From Verrucomicrobiota bacterium (GTDB lineage Bacteria; Verrucomicrobiota; Verrucomicrobiia; Verrucomicrobiales; Akkermansiaceae): DNA of 64,000 bases. Within the stretch, counting starts at the first letter, position 1. Every line of letters begins with the position of its first letter. The notes under the pieces were generated by a model, which saw only the letters and a program-made list of their open reading frames with translations, had not been told where the DNA came from and did no database searches. Of the stretch, positions 54,112 to 63,446 are shown piece by piece. The position numbers and the translations under genes were made by a program. The stretch spans positions 53,493-117,492 of the forward strand of contig JAPLUI010000487.1 of NCBI GenBank assembly GCA_026397725.1. Direction: 5' to 3'.

Positions 54112-54749
54112 CCGGCTCCTGCCGCCCCTGCCGCCGCAGCCAGCGCCTCCCGCGTCAGGCGGGTGATCTCGTCCCAGCGTCCCGCTGCCACCAGCGCCTT
54201 GTCCACCATCCACGACCCGCCGATCGCCGCGACCATCGGCAGTTTCAGGTACTCGCCAAGATTTCCCGAGGTCACCCCGCCGGTGGGGATGAATTTCACT
54301 CCCGTATGCCTGTAGGGTCCGGCCAGGGCCTGCAACATGCCGAGGCCACCCGCCGCCTCCGCCGGAAAGAACTTGAGCAGCATGCAGCCCAGTTCCATGG
54401 CTCGTTCCACCTCGCTGGGGGTCATCACGCCGGGCGCAAAGTACAGCCCGCAAGCGGTAGCCGCCTCGACGACGCGAGGGTTCAGCCCTGGGGCCAGGCC
54501 GAAGACCGCGCCGGCCTCACGGGCTCGCAGCACTTGCTCGCGTTCCAACAGGGTGCCCGCCCCTAACAGCATCTCCGGAAACCCCGCCGCGATCCGGCGG
54601 ATGGCGCTCGCCGCCGCCGCCGTCCGGAAGGTGATTTCCATCACATCCAGCCCGCCCGCCAGCAAGGCTTCCGCCAGGGGCTCGGCAGCTTCCTCATCAT
54701 CCAGCACCACCACCGGAACTATTCGTTTGCACGCAATTCGATCAAGCAT
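54021..54749 (-). CDS. eda: KDPG/KHG aldolase with poly-serine tail
   Basis: The enzyme cleaves 2-keto-3-deoxy-6-phosphogluconate (Entner-Doudoroff and uronate breakdown). Start 54749 (MLDRIACKRIVPVVVLDDEE) is preferred to 54767. Motifs are VMEITFRTAAAASAIR with the conserved Glu, GAGTLLEREQV, FAPGVMTPSEVE and KFFPAEAAGG with the Schiff-base Lys. After AAAAGAAGAGYL the protein runs into Ser x10 from the triplet repeat and ends 30 residues later. Normal aldolases stop before that, so the tail is a secondary extension. No kinase or dehydratase partner is nearby. Confidence 0.9.
   Translation of the reverse strand: MLDRIACKRIVPVVVLDDEEAAEPLAEALLAGGLDVMEITFRTAAAASAIRRIAAGFPEMLLGAGTLLEREQVLRAREAGAVFGLAPGLNPRVVEAATACGLYFAPGVMTPSEVERAMELGCMLLKFFPAEAAGGLGMLQALAGPYRHTGVKFIPTGGVTSGNLGEYLKLPMVAAIGGSWMVDKALVAAGRWDEITRLTREALAAAAGAAGAGYLSSSSSSSSSSASPSAKKASIPSCGTMK
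54076..54105. repeat. Trinucleotide repeat (GAT)3(GAG)6 in overlapping gene ends
   Basis: A clean triplet run that encodes Asp/Glu in the + gene and Ser in the - gene. It is the most likely cause of both long tails. Confidence 0.9.
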
Positions 54750-54809
54750 GCCGCGAGCATGCAACAACCAGGGCCCGCGGTCCAGCCGATTTTCACCCGG
54801 CAGGGCGTC

Positions 54810-55406
54810 TCAGGTCAGGCGGGAAACGCGGAGTTGCTCGGCTGTTAGAACAGCCTTGAAGCGCAGGTAGTCCTCCTCGCGGGTCGCTGAGAGCAGTCGA
54901 TAGGTGTAGCGCGGCCAATGCTGCATTTCCTCCAGCGCATTGGTCATGCGCAGGGCGATGGTTTCCTCGCTGTCGGTGCCGCGCCCGGTCAAGCGGGCAT
55001 ACAGCTCGGATTCACTCGGCGGCATCACGAAAAGATCGACCCTGGCCCGCTGAATCGCCGGATCCCCGCAGGCCCGCACTTGCGCCGCGCCCTGCACATC
55101 GATGTCCATCACCACATCCGTGCCGGCTGCCAGGTGGCCCATGACCTCCGAGCGGAGGGTGCCGTAAAAGTTCCGGTGTACCAGCGCGTGCTCCAGAAAA
55201 TCCCCGGCGGCGAGGCGGGCCTCGAAGTCCTCGCGGGAGACAAAGTGATAGTTCACGCCGTCGATCTCGCCGGGGCGCGGGGCGCGGGTGGTGCAGGAAA
55301 TCGAATGGTGCGCCGCCTGTTCATCGGCCAGACGCCTGCACAGCGTGGTTTTGCCGGACCCGGATGGGCCGGAGACAACAAGCAGAACGCCAGTGCGTGC
55401 GGACAT
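54810..55406 (-). CDS. gmk: Guanylate kinase
   Basis: A 198-residue P-loop kinase converting GMP to GDP. Walker A is VVSGPSGSGKTTLCRRL; the GMP-binding region has SCTTRAPRPGEIDGVNYHF and FLEHALVHRNFYGT; the lid has GRGTDSEETIALRM. It normally neighbours rpoZ and yicC, which are not here. Cytosolic, housekeeping. Confidence 0.95.
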   Translation of the reverse strand: MSARTGVLLVVSGPSGSGKTTLCRRLADEQAAHHSISCTTRAPRPGEIDGVNYHFVSREDFEARLAAGDFLEHALVHRNFYGTLRSEVMGHLAAGTDVVMDIDVQGAAQVRACGDPAIQRARVDLFVMPPSESELYARLTGRGTDSEETIALRMTNALEEMQHWPRYTYRLLSATREEDYLRFKAVLTAEQLRVSRLT

Positions 55407-55529
55407 GCCCGCACTGTGGCACCGGAGGCGCCAAACGGGAATCCTTTTCCGTGACTTTCGTCTCGCTGCGGCTCGCCGCCGGGGACGCAGGGCAGAGGCA
55501 CTGCACGCCAGGGCTGCGGGCTATCATCA

Positions 55530-56972
55530 TCAGAAACTCAACAACAACTGCCAGATATAGGTGTTGGCCAGCCCTTCGAGGTCGTTCCAGACCTTGCGAA
55601 TCAGCTCCTTGTCGCCGGTGATTTCCGGGTATTCCTGCGCCTTCTCGTCCCATGGCCGGCAGATGCCGGGGGCGATGCCGGGCGCGGTGCGGCCGGCCAT
55701 GCCGGTGAGTTGGGCGCGGGTGGCGACCGAGGCCGGCACGTCGCAGGGTGGCAGCGGCGTGGGCACTTGATAGCTGCCGGCGGAGTAGCCACCCAGTTCG
55801 CGGGTGACGTCGGTGAGCACCCGCAGGTTGGCGACGCTCGTGTCGTCCTGCATGATCGCCCCGGCGTCCATGATGTAGCCGCCCTCTGCCGCCACTTCCC
55901 GGATCACGCGTTCGCAGAAGGCCCGCACCTTGTCCGGCTTGCCGAAGCTCAGCAGGCTGTTGGGCACGCCGCCGCTCAGGGCGAACTTGTCGTGCAAGCG
56001 CCGGTGGACTTCGAAGATGTCGTCCTGGTCGCAGTGAAACACGAGGCTGCGCTCCGGCAGTTCGCGGAAACTCTCGAAGTGATGCTGCCATTTGCCCTCA
56101 GCATAAAAAAGGGTCTGGTGGCCGTGTTTCCAAAACTCCTCGATGATGGGCTTGAGCGTCGGCCAGTAGTGGCTGTCAAAGGTCCGTGGGGAAACCAAGG
56201 GCACGCAGCCCCGGTGCATCCAGAAACCGATCGGCACCTGCCCCGCCGGGTCTGCCGTCGTCAAACCCACCTGACACAGGTGCGGCATGAGCGCCTCGCA
56301 GGCGGCCAGAACCTTGCCAGGCTGGGTCACCATGTCCATCGTCAGTCCAATGTAGCCGCGCAATTTGTCGGCCAGAATGTCAAACGGCGCCTTGAAGATC
56401 CCGGCGATGGCCGAGACCGTGCCCGACTCGCTGCGCAACCTTGCGACCTGCGGGCCGAAGGCGTAAAAGTATTGCAGCATGGCCATGCCGCCTTTCACAA
56501 ACGACAGGTTGTTGCGATAGGTGGCGGGTTCGCCCAGCTTGCTCACCTCGGTGGAAACCCGCGGCAGCCAGACGTTGTAGAGAAAACCCGTGGGGTCGGC
56601 GATGAGCGCATCGTATTCGTCCTCGCGCATCCACGCCTGATCCTCCTCCGGCTCGATGTAGTTGAAACCGGTGGTGGCCGGGATGTGAATCCCCGGAATG
56701 CCGTAGTAGCGCAGCCCGACGGCCTGCGCCAGGCCGGTCCAGACATACACCATGTTAGGCACCACCGCGTCCCAGTCGAAATCCCGCGCGCATTTCGCCG
56801 CCGCGTCAAAGGCGCGGGTGTAATCATGCGCCACCTCCTGGCAGGTGTAGCCGGCGTACCGGGCGGTAAATTCGGCGACGAAGGGTCGGATCGGAATCCG
56901 GTCCGGCTTCTCGTTGCGCATGGCGGTGACGTAGCGGGCGAGGCGCTGCTGATAGAGTGGCTCATGGTTCAT
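55530..56972 (-). CDS. Uroporphyrinogen decarboxylase-family protein
   Basis: A 480-residue protein of the URO-D/MtaA/CmuA superfamily: KPDRIPIRPFVAEFTARYAG at the start, WDAVVPNMVYVWTGLAQAVG, PIIEEFWKHGHQTLFYAEGK and GGVPNSLLSFGKPDKVRAFC at the late barrel strands. Members without haem genes around them are usually methyltransferases acting on corrinoid proteins or aromatic demethylation; this one has no corrinoid partner in the window. The LPERSLVFHCDQDDIFEVHR part resembles that subfamily. Exact reaction unknown. The 123-bp spacer to gmk shows nothing. Confidence 0.75.
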   Translation of the reverse strand: MNHEPLYQQRLARYVTAMRNEKPDRIPIRPFVAEFTARYAGYTCQEVAHDYTRAFDAAAKCARDFDWDAVVPNMVYVWTGLAQAVGLRYYGIPGIHIPATTGFNYIEPEEDQAWMREDEYDALIADPTGFLYNVWLPRVSTEVSKLGEPATYRNNLSFVKGGMAMLQYFYAFGPQVARLRSESGTVSAIAGIFKAPFDILADKLRGYIGLTMDMVTQPGKVLAACEALMPHLCQVGLTTADPAGQVPIGFWMHRGCVPLVSPRTFDSHYWPTLKPIIEEFWKHGHQTLFYAEGKWQHHFESFRELPERSLVFHCDQDDIFEVHRRLHDKFALSGGVPNSLLSFGKPDKVRAFCERVIREVAAEGGYIMDAGAIMQDDTSVANLRVLTDVTRELGGYSAGSYQVPTPLPPCDVPASVATRAQLTGMAGRTAPGIAPGICRPWDEKAQEYPEITGDKELIRKVWNDLEGLANTYIWQLLLSF

Positions 56973-57006
56973 CGCCGGAGTGTCCCGATTTTCCCGGCCG
57001 GGCGCA

Positions 57007-57036
57007 AGCCCGATTTTCGCCAGCCCGATTTTCGCC
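57007..57036. repeat. Two tandem 15-bp units
   Basis: AGCCCGATTTTCGCC occurs twice in direct succession between the divergent URO-D-family and VIT/vWA genes, followed by an AT-rich stretch (57039-57053). Confidence 0.8.
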
Positions 57037-57103
57037 AGTTTATTTTATTTTTTTGGGTGCCCTGCGCGTCGCGGTTGAGGTGTCACCGTGGCCGGCGTGA
57101 GAA

Positions 57104-57119
57104 TTTACACGGCGTTTAC
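57104..57119 (+). promoter_or_regulatory. Direct-repeat box TTTAC-N6-TTTAC
   Basis: TTTAC at 57104-57108 and again at 57115-57119, 11 bp apart and 55 bp before the VIT/vWA start codon. Tandem half-sites about one helical turn apart are the normal target of OmpR-type regulators, and CreB boxes in proteobacteria are TTCAC-N6-TTCAC. The OmpR-type regulator at 60769 is a candidate binder. Confidence 0.5.
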
Positions 57120-57173
57120 ACATGGATGGGCGAAATGGAGTAGGCTTTGCACCGAGTTCAACCCGATCCACCG

Positions 57174-59483
57174 ATGAAAAGCACTTTGTTTTCCGCCATT
57201 CCGTTCCTCCGCATGTGGGGTCTCGCCGCGAGCTGTGTGCTCGGGACCCAAACCCTGGCCGCCCAGACGCTTGAGTCCAGGCCGGTTCTAACCGCGAATA
57301 CCATCATCCCGCAATGGCATCGCAGCATTCACCCGCTGCCGCCGGGCGTCCTGCCCAGGCCGCGCCCGCCGCTGGCGGAAAGTTCCGTCAGGCTGGCCGG
57401 CATCGAGGCGGCCATCCGCATCGATGAGCGGCGGGCCACCACCACCCTCATCCTCACCCTGCAAAACCAAACCCCGAGGTTGCAGGAGTCCGAAGTGATG
57501 CTGCCGATTCCCGCCGACGCGACGCTGGGCACCTTTGAGATCGAGGGTGCCGGCGGCAAACTGCCGGCCCGCTTGATGCCGAGGGACGAGGCGCGGCGCA
57601 TTTATGATGAAATCGTGCGGCGCTTGATCGATCCGGGCTTGCTGGAATTCGCCGGCACCGGGCTGCTCCGCTCGTCGGTGTTTCCAGTCCCGCCGAATGG
57701 CAAGGCCCGCGCCATCATCAGCTACGAGGAAATCCTCCCCGAGGCCGACGGCCGCATCGAATACGCCCTGCCGCGCAGCGAGTCCGCCGATGCCTCCGTG
57801 CCGTGGCAGATCGACCTGCAATGGAAGCCGGGGGCCGGCGGCCTCGCGCTGTATTGTCCGTCGCACCCCACCGACATCCATACGGAGGCCGACGGCACCA
57901 TGAGGATGGCGGTGCATGGCAACGTGCAACCCGGCGCGTTCCGCGTCTCCGCCTTGCGACGCGGCACGGCGGGAACCGCCGCCCTGAGTGTCGTCGCCTA
58001 TCCGCCGAAAGATGGCGAGGATGGCTACTTCCTCATGATCGTGGCACCGCCCGAGACCAGCCAGGCACCTGCCTTGAAACGTGAAGTCACGCTGGTGCTC
58101 GATCACTCGGGGAGCATGGCCGGTGGCAAAATCGACCAGGTTCGCGCCGCCGCCTTGCAGGTTGTCGAGGGCCTTGAGGACGGCGAATCCTTCAACCTCA
58201 TTTCCTACAACGAAGGCGTGCAAGCGCTGTTCGACGCCCCGCGGATCAAGGACGCGACGACCATCACCACCGCGCGGGCGGCGCTCGCCGGCCTGCGCCC
58301 GAGCGGCGGCACCAACATCCACGATGCCTTGCAACGCGCCATCGCCCAACCGGCGACTGCGGGACGTTTGCCGGTGGTACTCTTTCTAACCGACGGGCTG
58401 CCCACCGTGGGCGAGACCGTTGAGAAAAACATCCGCGAAGGGATTGCCCGCGCCAACAGCGGGAAGCGCCGGATCTTCAGCTTCGGGGTCGGCCTCGACG
58501 TCAACACCCCGCTGCTCGCCCGCCTGGCGGACGACAGCCGGGCCACTTCGGTCTTCGTGCTGCCCAAGGAAGACGTGGAGCTGAAGGTCGTGTCCTTGTT
58601 CCGCCGACTCGCGGGGCCGGTGGTGGTGGAACCGGTGCTCGACGTGAGGCATCCGGATGGCAGCATGGCCGCCGGGCGCACCGGCGACGTGGTGCCTAAC
58701 ATCCTGCCGGATTTGTTCGCAGGCGATGCCAGGGTCATCCTCGGGCGCTATCGCGGGGATGGTCCGTTAGACATGGTGGTGCGTGGCCGCAGTGTCGGCG
58801 GGGAAGTGCAAACCAAACTGACTTTCGCTCCCGCCACGGCCACCGTTGCCAACGCCCACATCCCGCGGTTGTGGGCCACCCGCCGCATCGGCGTGCTCAC
58901 GGATGCCTTGCGCGATCTTGGCAGCCAAAGCGGCAGCGGCAAGCAACTTCCCTCACCGCAGGATCCGCGAGCCAGGGAACTCGTGGATGAAATCATCAAG
59001 CTCTCGCTGCAGCACGGCGTGTTGAGTGAATACACCGCCTTCCTCGCCCGCGATGGGGCCCCCTTCGATCCACGACCTGCGGAAATCCATCGCCAGGCAC
59101 TGCGGAATTTCCAGGATCGCGCCATGAACACCCGCTCCGGCGCGGGTGCGGTCAACCAGGAGTCTAACAGCACTTCCGCCAAGGCGAGCAGCGTCATGAA
59201 CCGCGACAACAGCTATCTCGATCAAGACCTCCGGCTGACCACCGCCGGGGGCGTGCAGCAAGTCGGCGACAAGGCCTTTTTTGAATCCAACGGCACCTGG
59301 ACGGATAGCCGACTCGCCGACAACCCGGCACGCCCCGAACTGGTCGAGATCAGGATCGGCACCCCGGATTTCGACAAGCTGGTTGATTCCCTGGTGGCCG
59401 CCCATCGCCAGGCCGTCCTGTCGCTGCCCGGCAACATCATCTTCAACCATGAAGGCAGAAACTACCAACTCATCATTGATTAA
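57174..59483 (+). CDS. Secreted VIT and vWA domain protein (ITIH-like, PDS target-like)
   Basis: A 769-residue protein starting at Met 57174 with a signal peptide to about residue 30 (GLAASCVLGTQTLAAQ). The VIT domain (about 65-200) has MLPIPADATLGTFEIEG and RDEARRIYDEIVRR. The vWA domain follows with an intact MIDAS LVLDHSGSM (Asp310), and FLTDGLPTVGE. The C-terminal 250 residues are low in motifs and end GRNYQLIID without an LPXTG or membrane anchor. The VIT/vWA pairing is that of the target protein in the proteobacterial dedicated sortase system. It probably binds a partner in the periplasm or outer membrane. The next gene follows after 29 bp. Confidence 0.85.
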   Translation: MKSTLFSAIPFLRMWGLAASCVLGTQTLAAQTLESRPVLTANTIIPQWHRSIHPLPPGVLPRPRPPLAESSVRLAGIEAAIRIDERRATTTLILTLQNQTPRLQESEVMLPIPADATLGTFEIEGAGGKLPARLMPRDEARRIYDEIVRRLIDPGLLEFAGTGLLRSSVFPVPPNGKARAIISYEEILPEADGRIEYALPRSESADASVPWQIDLQWKPGAGGLALYCPSHPTDIHTEADGTMRMAVHGNVQPGAFRVSALRRGTAGTAALSVVAYPPKDGEDGYFLMIVAPPETSQAPALKREVTLVLDHSGSMAGGKIDQVRAAALQVVEGLEDGESFNLISYNEGVQALFDAPRIKDATTITTARAALAGLRPSGGTNIHDALQRAIAQPATAGRLPVVLFLTDGLPTVGETVEKNIREGIARANSGKRRIFSFGVGLDVNTPLLARLADDSRATSVFVLPKEDVELKVVSLFRRLAGPVVVEPVLDVRHPDGSMAAGRTGDVVPNILPDLFAGDARVILGRYRGDGPLDMVVRGRSVGGEVQTKLTFAPATATVANAHIPRLWATRRIGVLTDALRDLGSQSGSGKQLPSPQDPRARELVDEIIKLSLQHGVLSEYTAFLARDGAPFDPRPAEIHRQALRNFQDRAMNTRSGAGAVNQESNSTSAKASSVMNRDNSYLDQDLRLTTAGGVQQVGDKAFFESNGTWTDSRLADNPARPELVEIRIGTPDFDKLVDSLVAAHRQAVLSLPGNIIFNHEGRNYQLIID

Positions 59484-59512
59484 CTCGAACTCCAACTCCA
59501 ACTCACACTATC

Positions 59513-60670
59513 ATGCAAACCACCGCTATCATCCGTGTCACTCTCGCGCTTGGGACCGTGCTGGGCCTCGGCCGCATGGCCTCCGCCCAGGACCAGGTCA
59601 CTCCGCCAATGCCGGCACCCGCCGAGCCCAAGGTGCAGCTTGCCATTCTGCTCGATACCAGCAGCAGCATGGACGGCCTCATCGAACAGGCGAAGACCCA
59701 GTTGTGGAAGGTCGTCAACACCTTCATCTTCGCCCGTCAAAACGGTCAGATGCCCCATGTGGAAGTGGCACTCTATGAATATGGCAATGACGGATTGGCC
59801 GCCGCCACCCACTGGATCCGCCGCCTCCAACCGCTCACGCGCGACCTCGACAAGATCAGCGAGGAATTGTTCCGGCTCAAGACCAACGGCGGCCAGGAAT
59901 ACTGCGGCGCGGTGATTCGGCAAACCGTGGCAGACCTGGCCTGGGACCGCGACCCTAACACCTACAAGGCCATCTTCATCGCCGGCAATGAACCCTTCAC
60001 CCAAGGACCGGTTGATCCGCTCGAGGCCTGCAAGGAAGCCGCCACCAAAGGCATCGTGGTCAATACGATCCATTGCGGCTCCGAGGCGGCTGGGATCAGC
60101 GGGAAATGGCGCGACGGAGCCCTGGCGGCTGATGGCAGCTTCCTCATCATCGACAGCAACCAGGCCGTGGTCCACCTCGAGGCTCCGCAGGATGCCGCGA
60201 TCGTGAAATTGAATGCACAACTCAATCAAACCTACCTCGCCTACGGCAAGCGCGCGGCAGAGGCCGCCAGCAACCAGGTGGCGCAGGATGCCAACTCCAG
60301 CAGCCGCGCCGACAGCGGCGCGGCGGTGCAGCGGGTGGTTTCCAAGGCCAGCAAAAACTACTTCAATAGTAGCTGGGACCTGGTGGACGCCCGCAAGGAA
60401 AAGGACTTCGATATCAACCAGGTCCCCGTGGCAGACCTCCCGGAGAACATGCGCGCAATGGATGAGGCCGCCCGCCTGGCCCACATCGATGCCAAGGCGA
60501 AGGAACGCGCGGACCTGCAGCAGCAGATCCTCGACCTCAACCGCCAACGCGATGCCTTCGTCGCCGAGAAGCGCCGGGATGAGTCCAAGCCCGGAGCCGA
60601 CACCCTGGACAGCGCCATGACCAAAACCGTCCGCTCCCAGGCCGCGACGAAAGGCTACAAGTTTGAGTAG
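59513..60670 (+). CDS. Secreted vWA-domain protein
   Basis: A 385-residue protein with a signal peptide (LALGTVLGLGRMASAQD). The vWA domain starts LAILLDTSSSMDGLIEQAK (MIDAS Asp48) and continues to about residue 220, with CGAVIRQTVADL. The C-terminal 150 residues are charged and helical (KAKERADLQQQILDLNRQRD), probably coiled coil. The gap from the VIT/vWA gene contains a (AACTCC)-type triplet run. It is likely co-transcribed with its upstream neighbour and with the two-component genes downstream. Confidence 0.82.
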   Translation: MQTTAIIRVTLALGTVLGLGRMASAQDQVTPPMPAPAEPKVQLAILLDTSSSMDGLIEQAKTQLWKVVNTFIFARQNGQMPHVEVALYEYGNDGLAAATHWIRRLQPLTRDLDKISEELFRLKTNGGQEYCGAVIRQTVADLAWDRDPNTYKAIFIAGNEPFTQGPVDPLEACKEAATKGIVVNTIHCGSEAAGISGKWRDGALAADGSFLIIDSNQAVVHLEAPQDAAIVKLNAQLNQTYLAYGKRAAEAASNQVAQDANSSSRADSGAAVQRVVSKASKNYFNSSWDLVDARKEKDFDINQVPVADLPENMRAMDEAARLAHIDAKAKERADLQQQILDLNRQRDAFVAEKRRDESKPGADTLDSAMTKTVRSQAATKGYKFE

Positions 60671-60768
60671 CAAATCCGCGCCCGGCAGCTACAATCCGGG
60701 CGCTCGCCTGCCAGGCTCCACCCTGCGTGCGACGGTCACAGACCGCCGCTACAATCCATTCTGCCGCC

Positions 60769-61452
60769 ATGCCGACACTCCTTGTCATCGAAGACGACCA
60801 CGCCGTTCGCCGCGGCGTGGTGGACGCGTTGCGCTTCACGGGCTACGAAGTCATCGAAGCCGCCAATGGCAACACCGGCATGCAACTCGCCCTCACGGCC
60901 ACTTATGCCCTGCTGTTGCTAGATCTGGTGCTGCCGGGTCCCTCGGGCTTCGACATCCTCCAGGCCTTGAAACAAAAACGCCCCGGCCAGCCGGTCATCA
61001 TCCTGTCCGCCCGCGGCGAGGAAAACGACCGCGTGCGGGGCTTGGCCATGGGCGCGGATGACTACATCGTCAAACCCTTCAGCGTGCGCGAGCTGCTGGC
61101 GCGGGTGAATGCCGTGTCGCGCCGCACCAGCGAGCGCCCCGCCGCCGTGAGCACCTGGCAATTTCCCGGCGGGACCGCCGATTTCGAGCGGCACCTGATT
61201 TGCTATGACGATGGCACGAGCCGTGAAATGGCGGAGCGGGAGGTGGACTTGTTGCGTTATCTGGTGAGTTGCCGCGGGCGCCCGGTGTCGCGGGATGAAT
61301 TGCTGCGGCAGGTGTGGAACCTGGATCCGAAACATATCGAAACGCGCACGGTGGATATGCACATCGCCCATCTCCGACAGAAACTCCGCGATACGGAACA
61401 GGCCATCCTGCGCACCATTCGGGGCAAAGGCTATGTCCTTGAAATCCCATGA
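60769..61452 (+). CDS. OmpR-family response regulator
   Basis: A 227-residue protein from Met 60769 (MPTLLVIEDDHAVRRGVVDA); the frame begins at 60727 but without homology. The receiver has acidic ED9D10, phospho-acceptor Asp52 (ALLLLDLVLPG), and Lys in DDYIVKPF. The DNA-binding winged helix is typical of Trans_reg_C (SREMAEREVDLLRYL, SRDELLRQVW, RTVDMHIAHLRQKL, IRGKGYVLEI). It overlaps the kinase start by four bases. It probably controls the vWA operon upstream through the box at 57104. Confidence 0.92.
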   Translation: MPTLLVIEDDHAVRRGVVDALRFTGYEVIEAANGNTGMQLALTATYALLLLDLVLPGPSGFDILQALKQKRPGQPVIILSARGEENDRVRGLAMGADDYIVKPFSVRELLARVNAVSRRTSERPAAVSTWQFPGGTADFERHLICYDDGTSREMAEREVDLLRYLVSCRGRPVSRDELLRQVWNLDPKHIETRTVDMHIAHLRQKLRDTEQAILRTIRGKGYVLEIP

Positions 61453-63446
61453 AACACACGCGCTCCATCTGGCTGGTTTTCCTGACCTGCGCCGCCGTGG
61501 TCGGCGCCGCCATGGCGGTGATCACCCACCATGCCCTGTCGCTTGAACAGGCCCGGCTGCAAGCCGCCGGAGAGGCCGAGCTTGGCGAAAAGGTTAGGCT
61601 GGCCTTGTGGCGCATGGACACGGAAGCGGCGGCCTTGCTGTTTGCGGAGAACAACCGCGCCCCGTCCGAATTCCAAGAGCCCGCCCCGACCAGCCAGGCC
61701 GGCAATCCCTTTGATGGCAACACGCAGCAGATGGCCCCGGACTCCGGCGGGCCGCCCTCGCCACTGCTCTCCGGCATGCCGGATCACGCAATCCTGCATT
61801 TTGAAATCAACGACAGCGGCGTGGTGAGTTCGCCCCAGGTGCCCGCGACCAAGACCCAACCGGCGGCCACCGCTCCCGGCATGAGTGAGGCACAGTTCGC
61901 CGAGCGGGCCGCCGCCCTGACCCGCTTGCGCACGCTCCTTGGCATGGAACAAAACCGGGCGAGCGCCGCGTTCAACCCCAACCTCAGCATGGCGGTGGCC
62001 GCCGCCAATTCGGTATTGCCAGACGCGCCGAACGGGTCGCCGGGGCCGGCGGATACCCAGGATGCCGCAGCCAGGGACGCGCCCCAGGAGCAGGCGAAAA
62101 ACTTCATGCAGAAAAGGGCCGCTGCCAGGAAATCCAGCAAGGACGAGACCGCCACCCTGAATGAATACAACAGCCGACAGGCCATTGTGCAACGGGCCGT
62201 CCAGTCTAACAGTAACAACGGCGTCGCCCAACAAAGCCTCGCCAGCAACCCGGTCAGGATGGTGAGTCCCGCCCCGCCTGCCCGTCCCACCCAAGTCACC
62301 CCGTACAAGGCGCTGTGGCTTGAGGGTGAATTGTTCCTGGTTCGCGCGGTGGTGGATGGCGGCGGCAGCCGGGTGCAAGGCGTCTGGCTGCGCCGCTGTT
62401 CGCTGGCGGACTCGCTGCTTGCCACCATCCGCGATTTGCTGCCTGGGGCCACCTTGATTCCCTTCCAGCCGCTCGTGTTCACCCCGGAAAACGTCCTGAC
62501 CACCGGACCGGGCACCAAGCGCAACACCTTGTCGTCGCTGGCCTCATCGTTCACCGTTAGAGCCGACCGCTACGACCGGGCGCCGCTGGCCCTGGTCACC
62601 CTGCCGTGGCAGTTGGTCCCCGGCGAGGGGCCAGGTGCCGCCGGCGCCATCTGGAGTCCGTTGCACACGCTGCTGGCGGTGGCCTGGGGTTGTGTGGTGC
62701 TGGCGATGTTGGCGGTGGCGGTGCTGCTAGGCGGGGTGGTGGCCCTCAGCGAACGCCGCGCCTCGTTCGTCTCCTCCGTCACGCACGAACTCCGCACGCC
62801 CCTAACCACCTTCCGGCTCTATTCGGAAATGCTGGCCGAGGATATGATCCCGGAACCGCAGCGCCGGAAAGCCTATCTTCAAACCTTGCAAACCGAAGCC
62901 GCACGCCTCACCCATCTCGTGGAAAACGTCCTCGCCTACAGCCGCATCGAACGCGGGAGTGCCCGTGCCCGCATCGAACAAACCACGGTCGAGGCGCTGA
63001 TCTCACGCCTGGTCCCCCGCCTCGCCGAGCGGGCTGCTGCCGCCGGGATGCAACTCGCCCTCGAAGTGCCGCCGGACCTCGCCGCCCTCCGCTTGTCATT
63101 GGATGTCACAGCGGTCGAACAGATCCTTTTCAACCTGGTGGACAATGCCTGCAAGTACGCGGTTTCAGAAGACCGGCAGGAGTCGCTGGAACTGGCCTTC
63201 GCCCGAGCTGACAACACCTTGCAAATCCGGCTCCGCGACCACGGGCCGGGCATTCCCGCCCAGGCCCGCAAGAACCTCTTCAAGCCCTTCCACAAGTCCG
63301 CGCAGGAAGCCGCCACCTCGCAGCCTGGAGTCGGCCTGGGACTCTCCCTGTCCCGCCGCCTGGCCCGCGCCATTGGCGGCAACCTCGCCCTCGAGACCCC
63401 AACCTGCCGCGGCACCTGCTTCCTCCTCGAACTCCCCATTGTCTGA
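61449..63446 (+). CDS. Sensor histidine kinase with long extracytoplasmic region
   Basis: A 665-residue membrane kinase. TM1 is at residues 7-29 and TM2 at about 403-427 (LLAVAWGCVVLAMLAVAVLL), enclosing about 370 periplasmic residues rich in Asn, Ala and Gln, with no recognised ligand domain. HisKA has VTHELRTPLTTFRLYSEML (His446). HATPase_c has FNLVDNACKYAV (N box), DHGPGIP (G1) and GVGLGLSLSRRLA (G2). Its overlap with the regulator gene marks a cognate pair. The sensing region may read the state of the two vWA proteins. Confidence 0.92.
   Translation: MKHTRSIWLVFLTCAAVVGAAMAVITHHALSLEQARLQAAGEAELGEKVRLALWRMDTEAAALLFAENNRAPSEFQEPAPTSQAGNPFDGNTQQMAPDSGGPPSPLLSGMPDHAILHFEINDSGVVSSPQVPATKTQPAATAPGMSEAQFAERAAALTRLRTLLGMEQNRASAAFNPNLSMAVAAANSVLPDAPNGSPGPADTQDAAARDAPQEQAKNFMQKRAAARKSSKDETATLNEYNSRQAIVQRAVQSNSNNGVAQQSLASNPVRMVSPAPPARPTQVTPYKALWLEGELFLVRAVVDGGGSRVQGVWLRRCSLADSLLATIRDLLPGATLIPFQPLVFTPENVLTTGPGTKRNTLSSLASSFTVRADRYDRAPLALVTLPWQLVPGEGPGAAGAIWSPLHTLLAVAWGCVVLAMLAVAVLLGGVVALSERRASFVSSVTHELRTPLTTFRLYSEMLAEDMIPEPQRRKAYLQTLQTEAARLTHLVENVLAYSRIERGSARARIEQTTVEALISRLVPRLAERAAAAGMQLALEVPPDLAALRLSLDVTAVEQILFNLVDNACKYAVSEDRQESLELAFARADNTLQIRLRDHGPGIPAQARKNLFKPFHKSAQEAATSQPGVGLGLSLSRRLARAIGGNLALETPTCRGTCFLLELPIV

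Noticed and set aside
55710..57143. 477-codon + strand ORF opposite the URO-D-family gene
   Set aside because: No motif; the - strand frame is a recognisable protein of normal length.
57174..59483. LPXTG or other sorting signal at the VIT/vWA C-terminus
   Set aside because: The protein ends with a polar beta-like stretch; there is no LPXTG, hydrophobic helix and basic tail.
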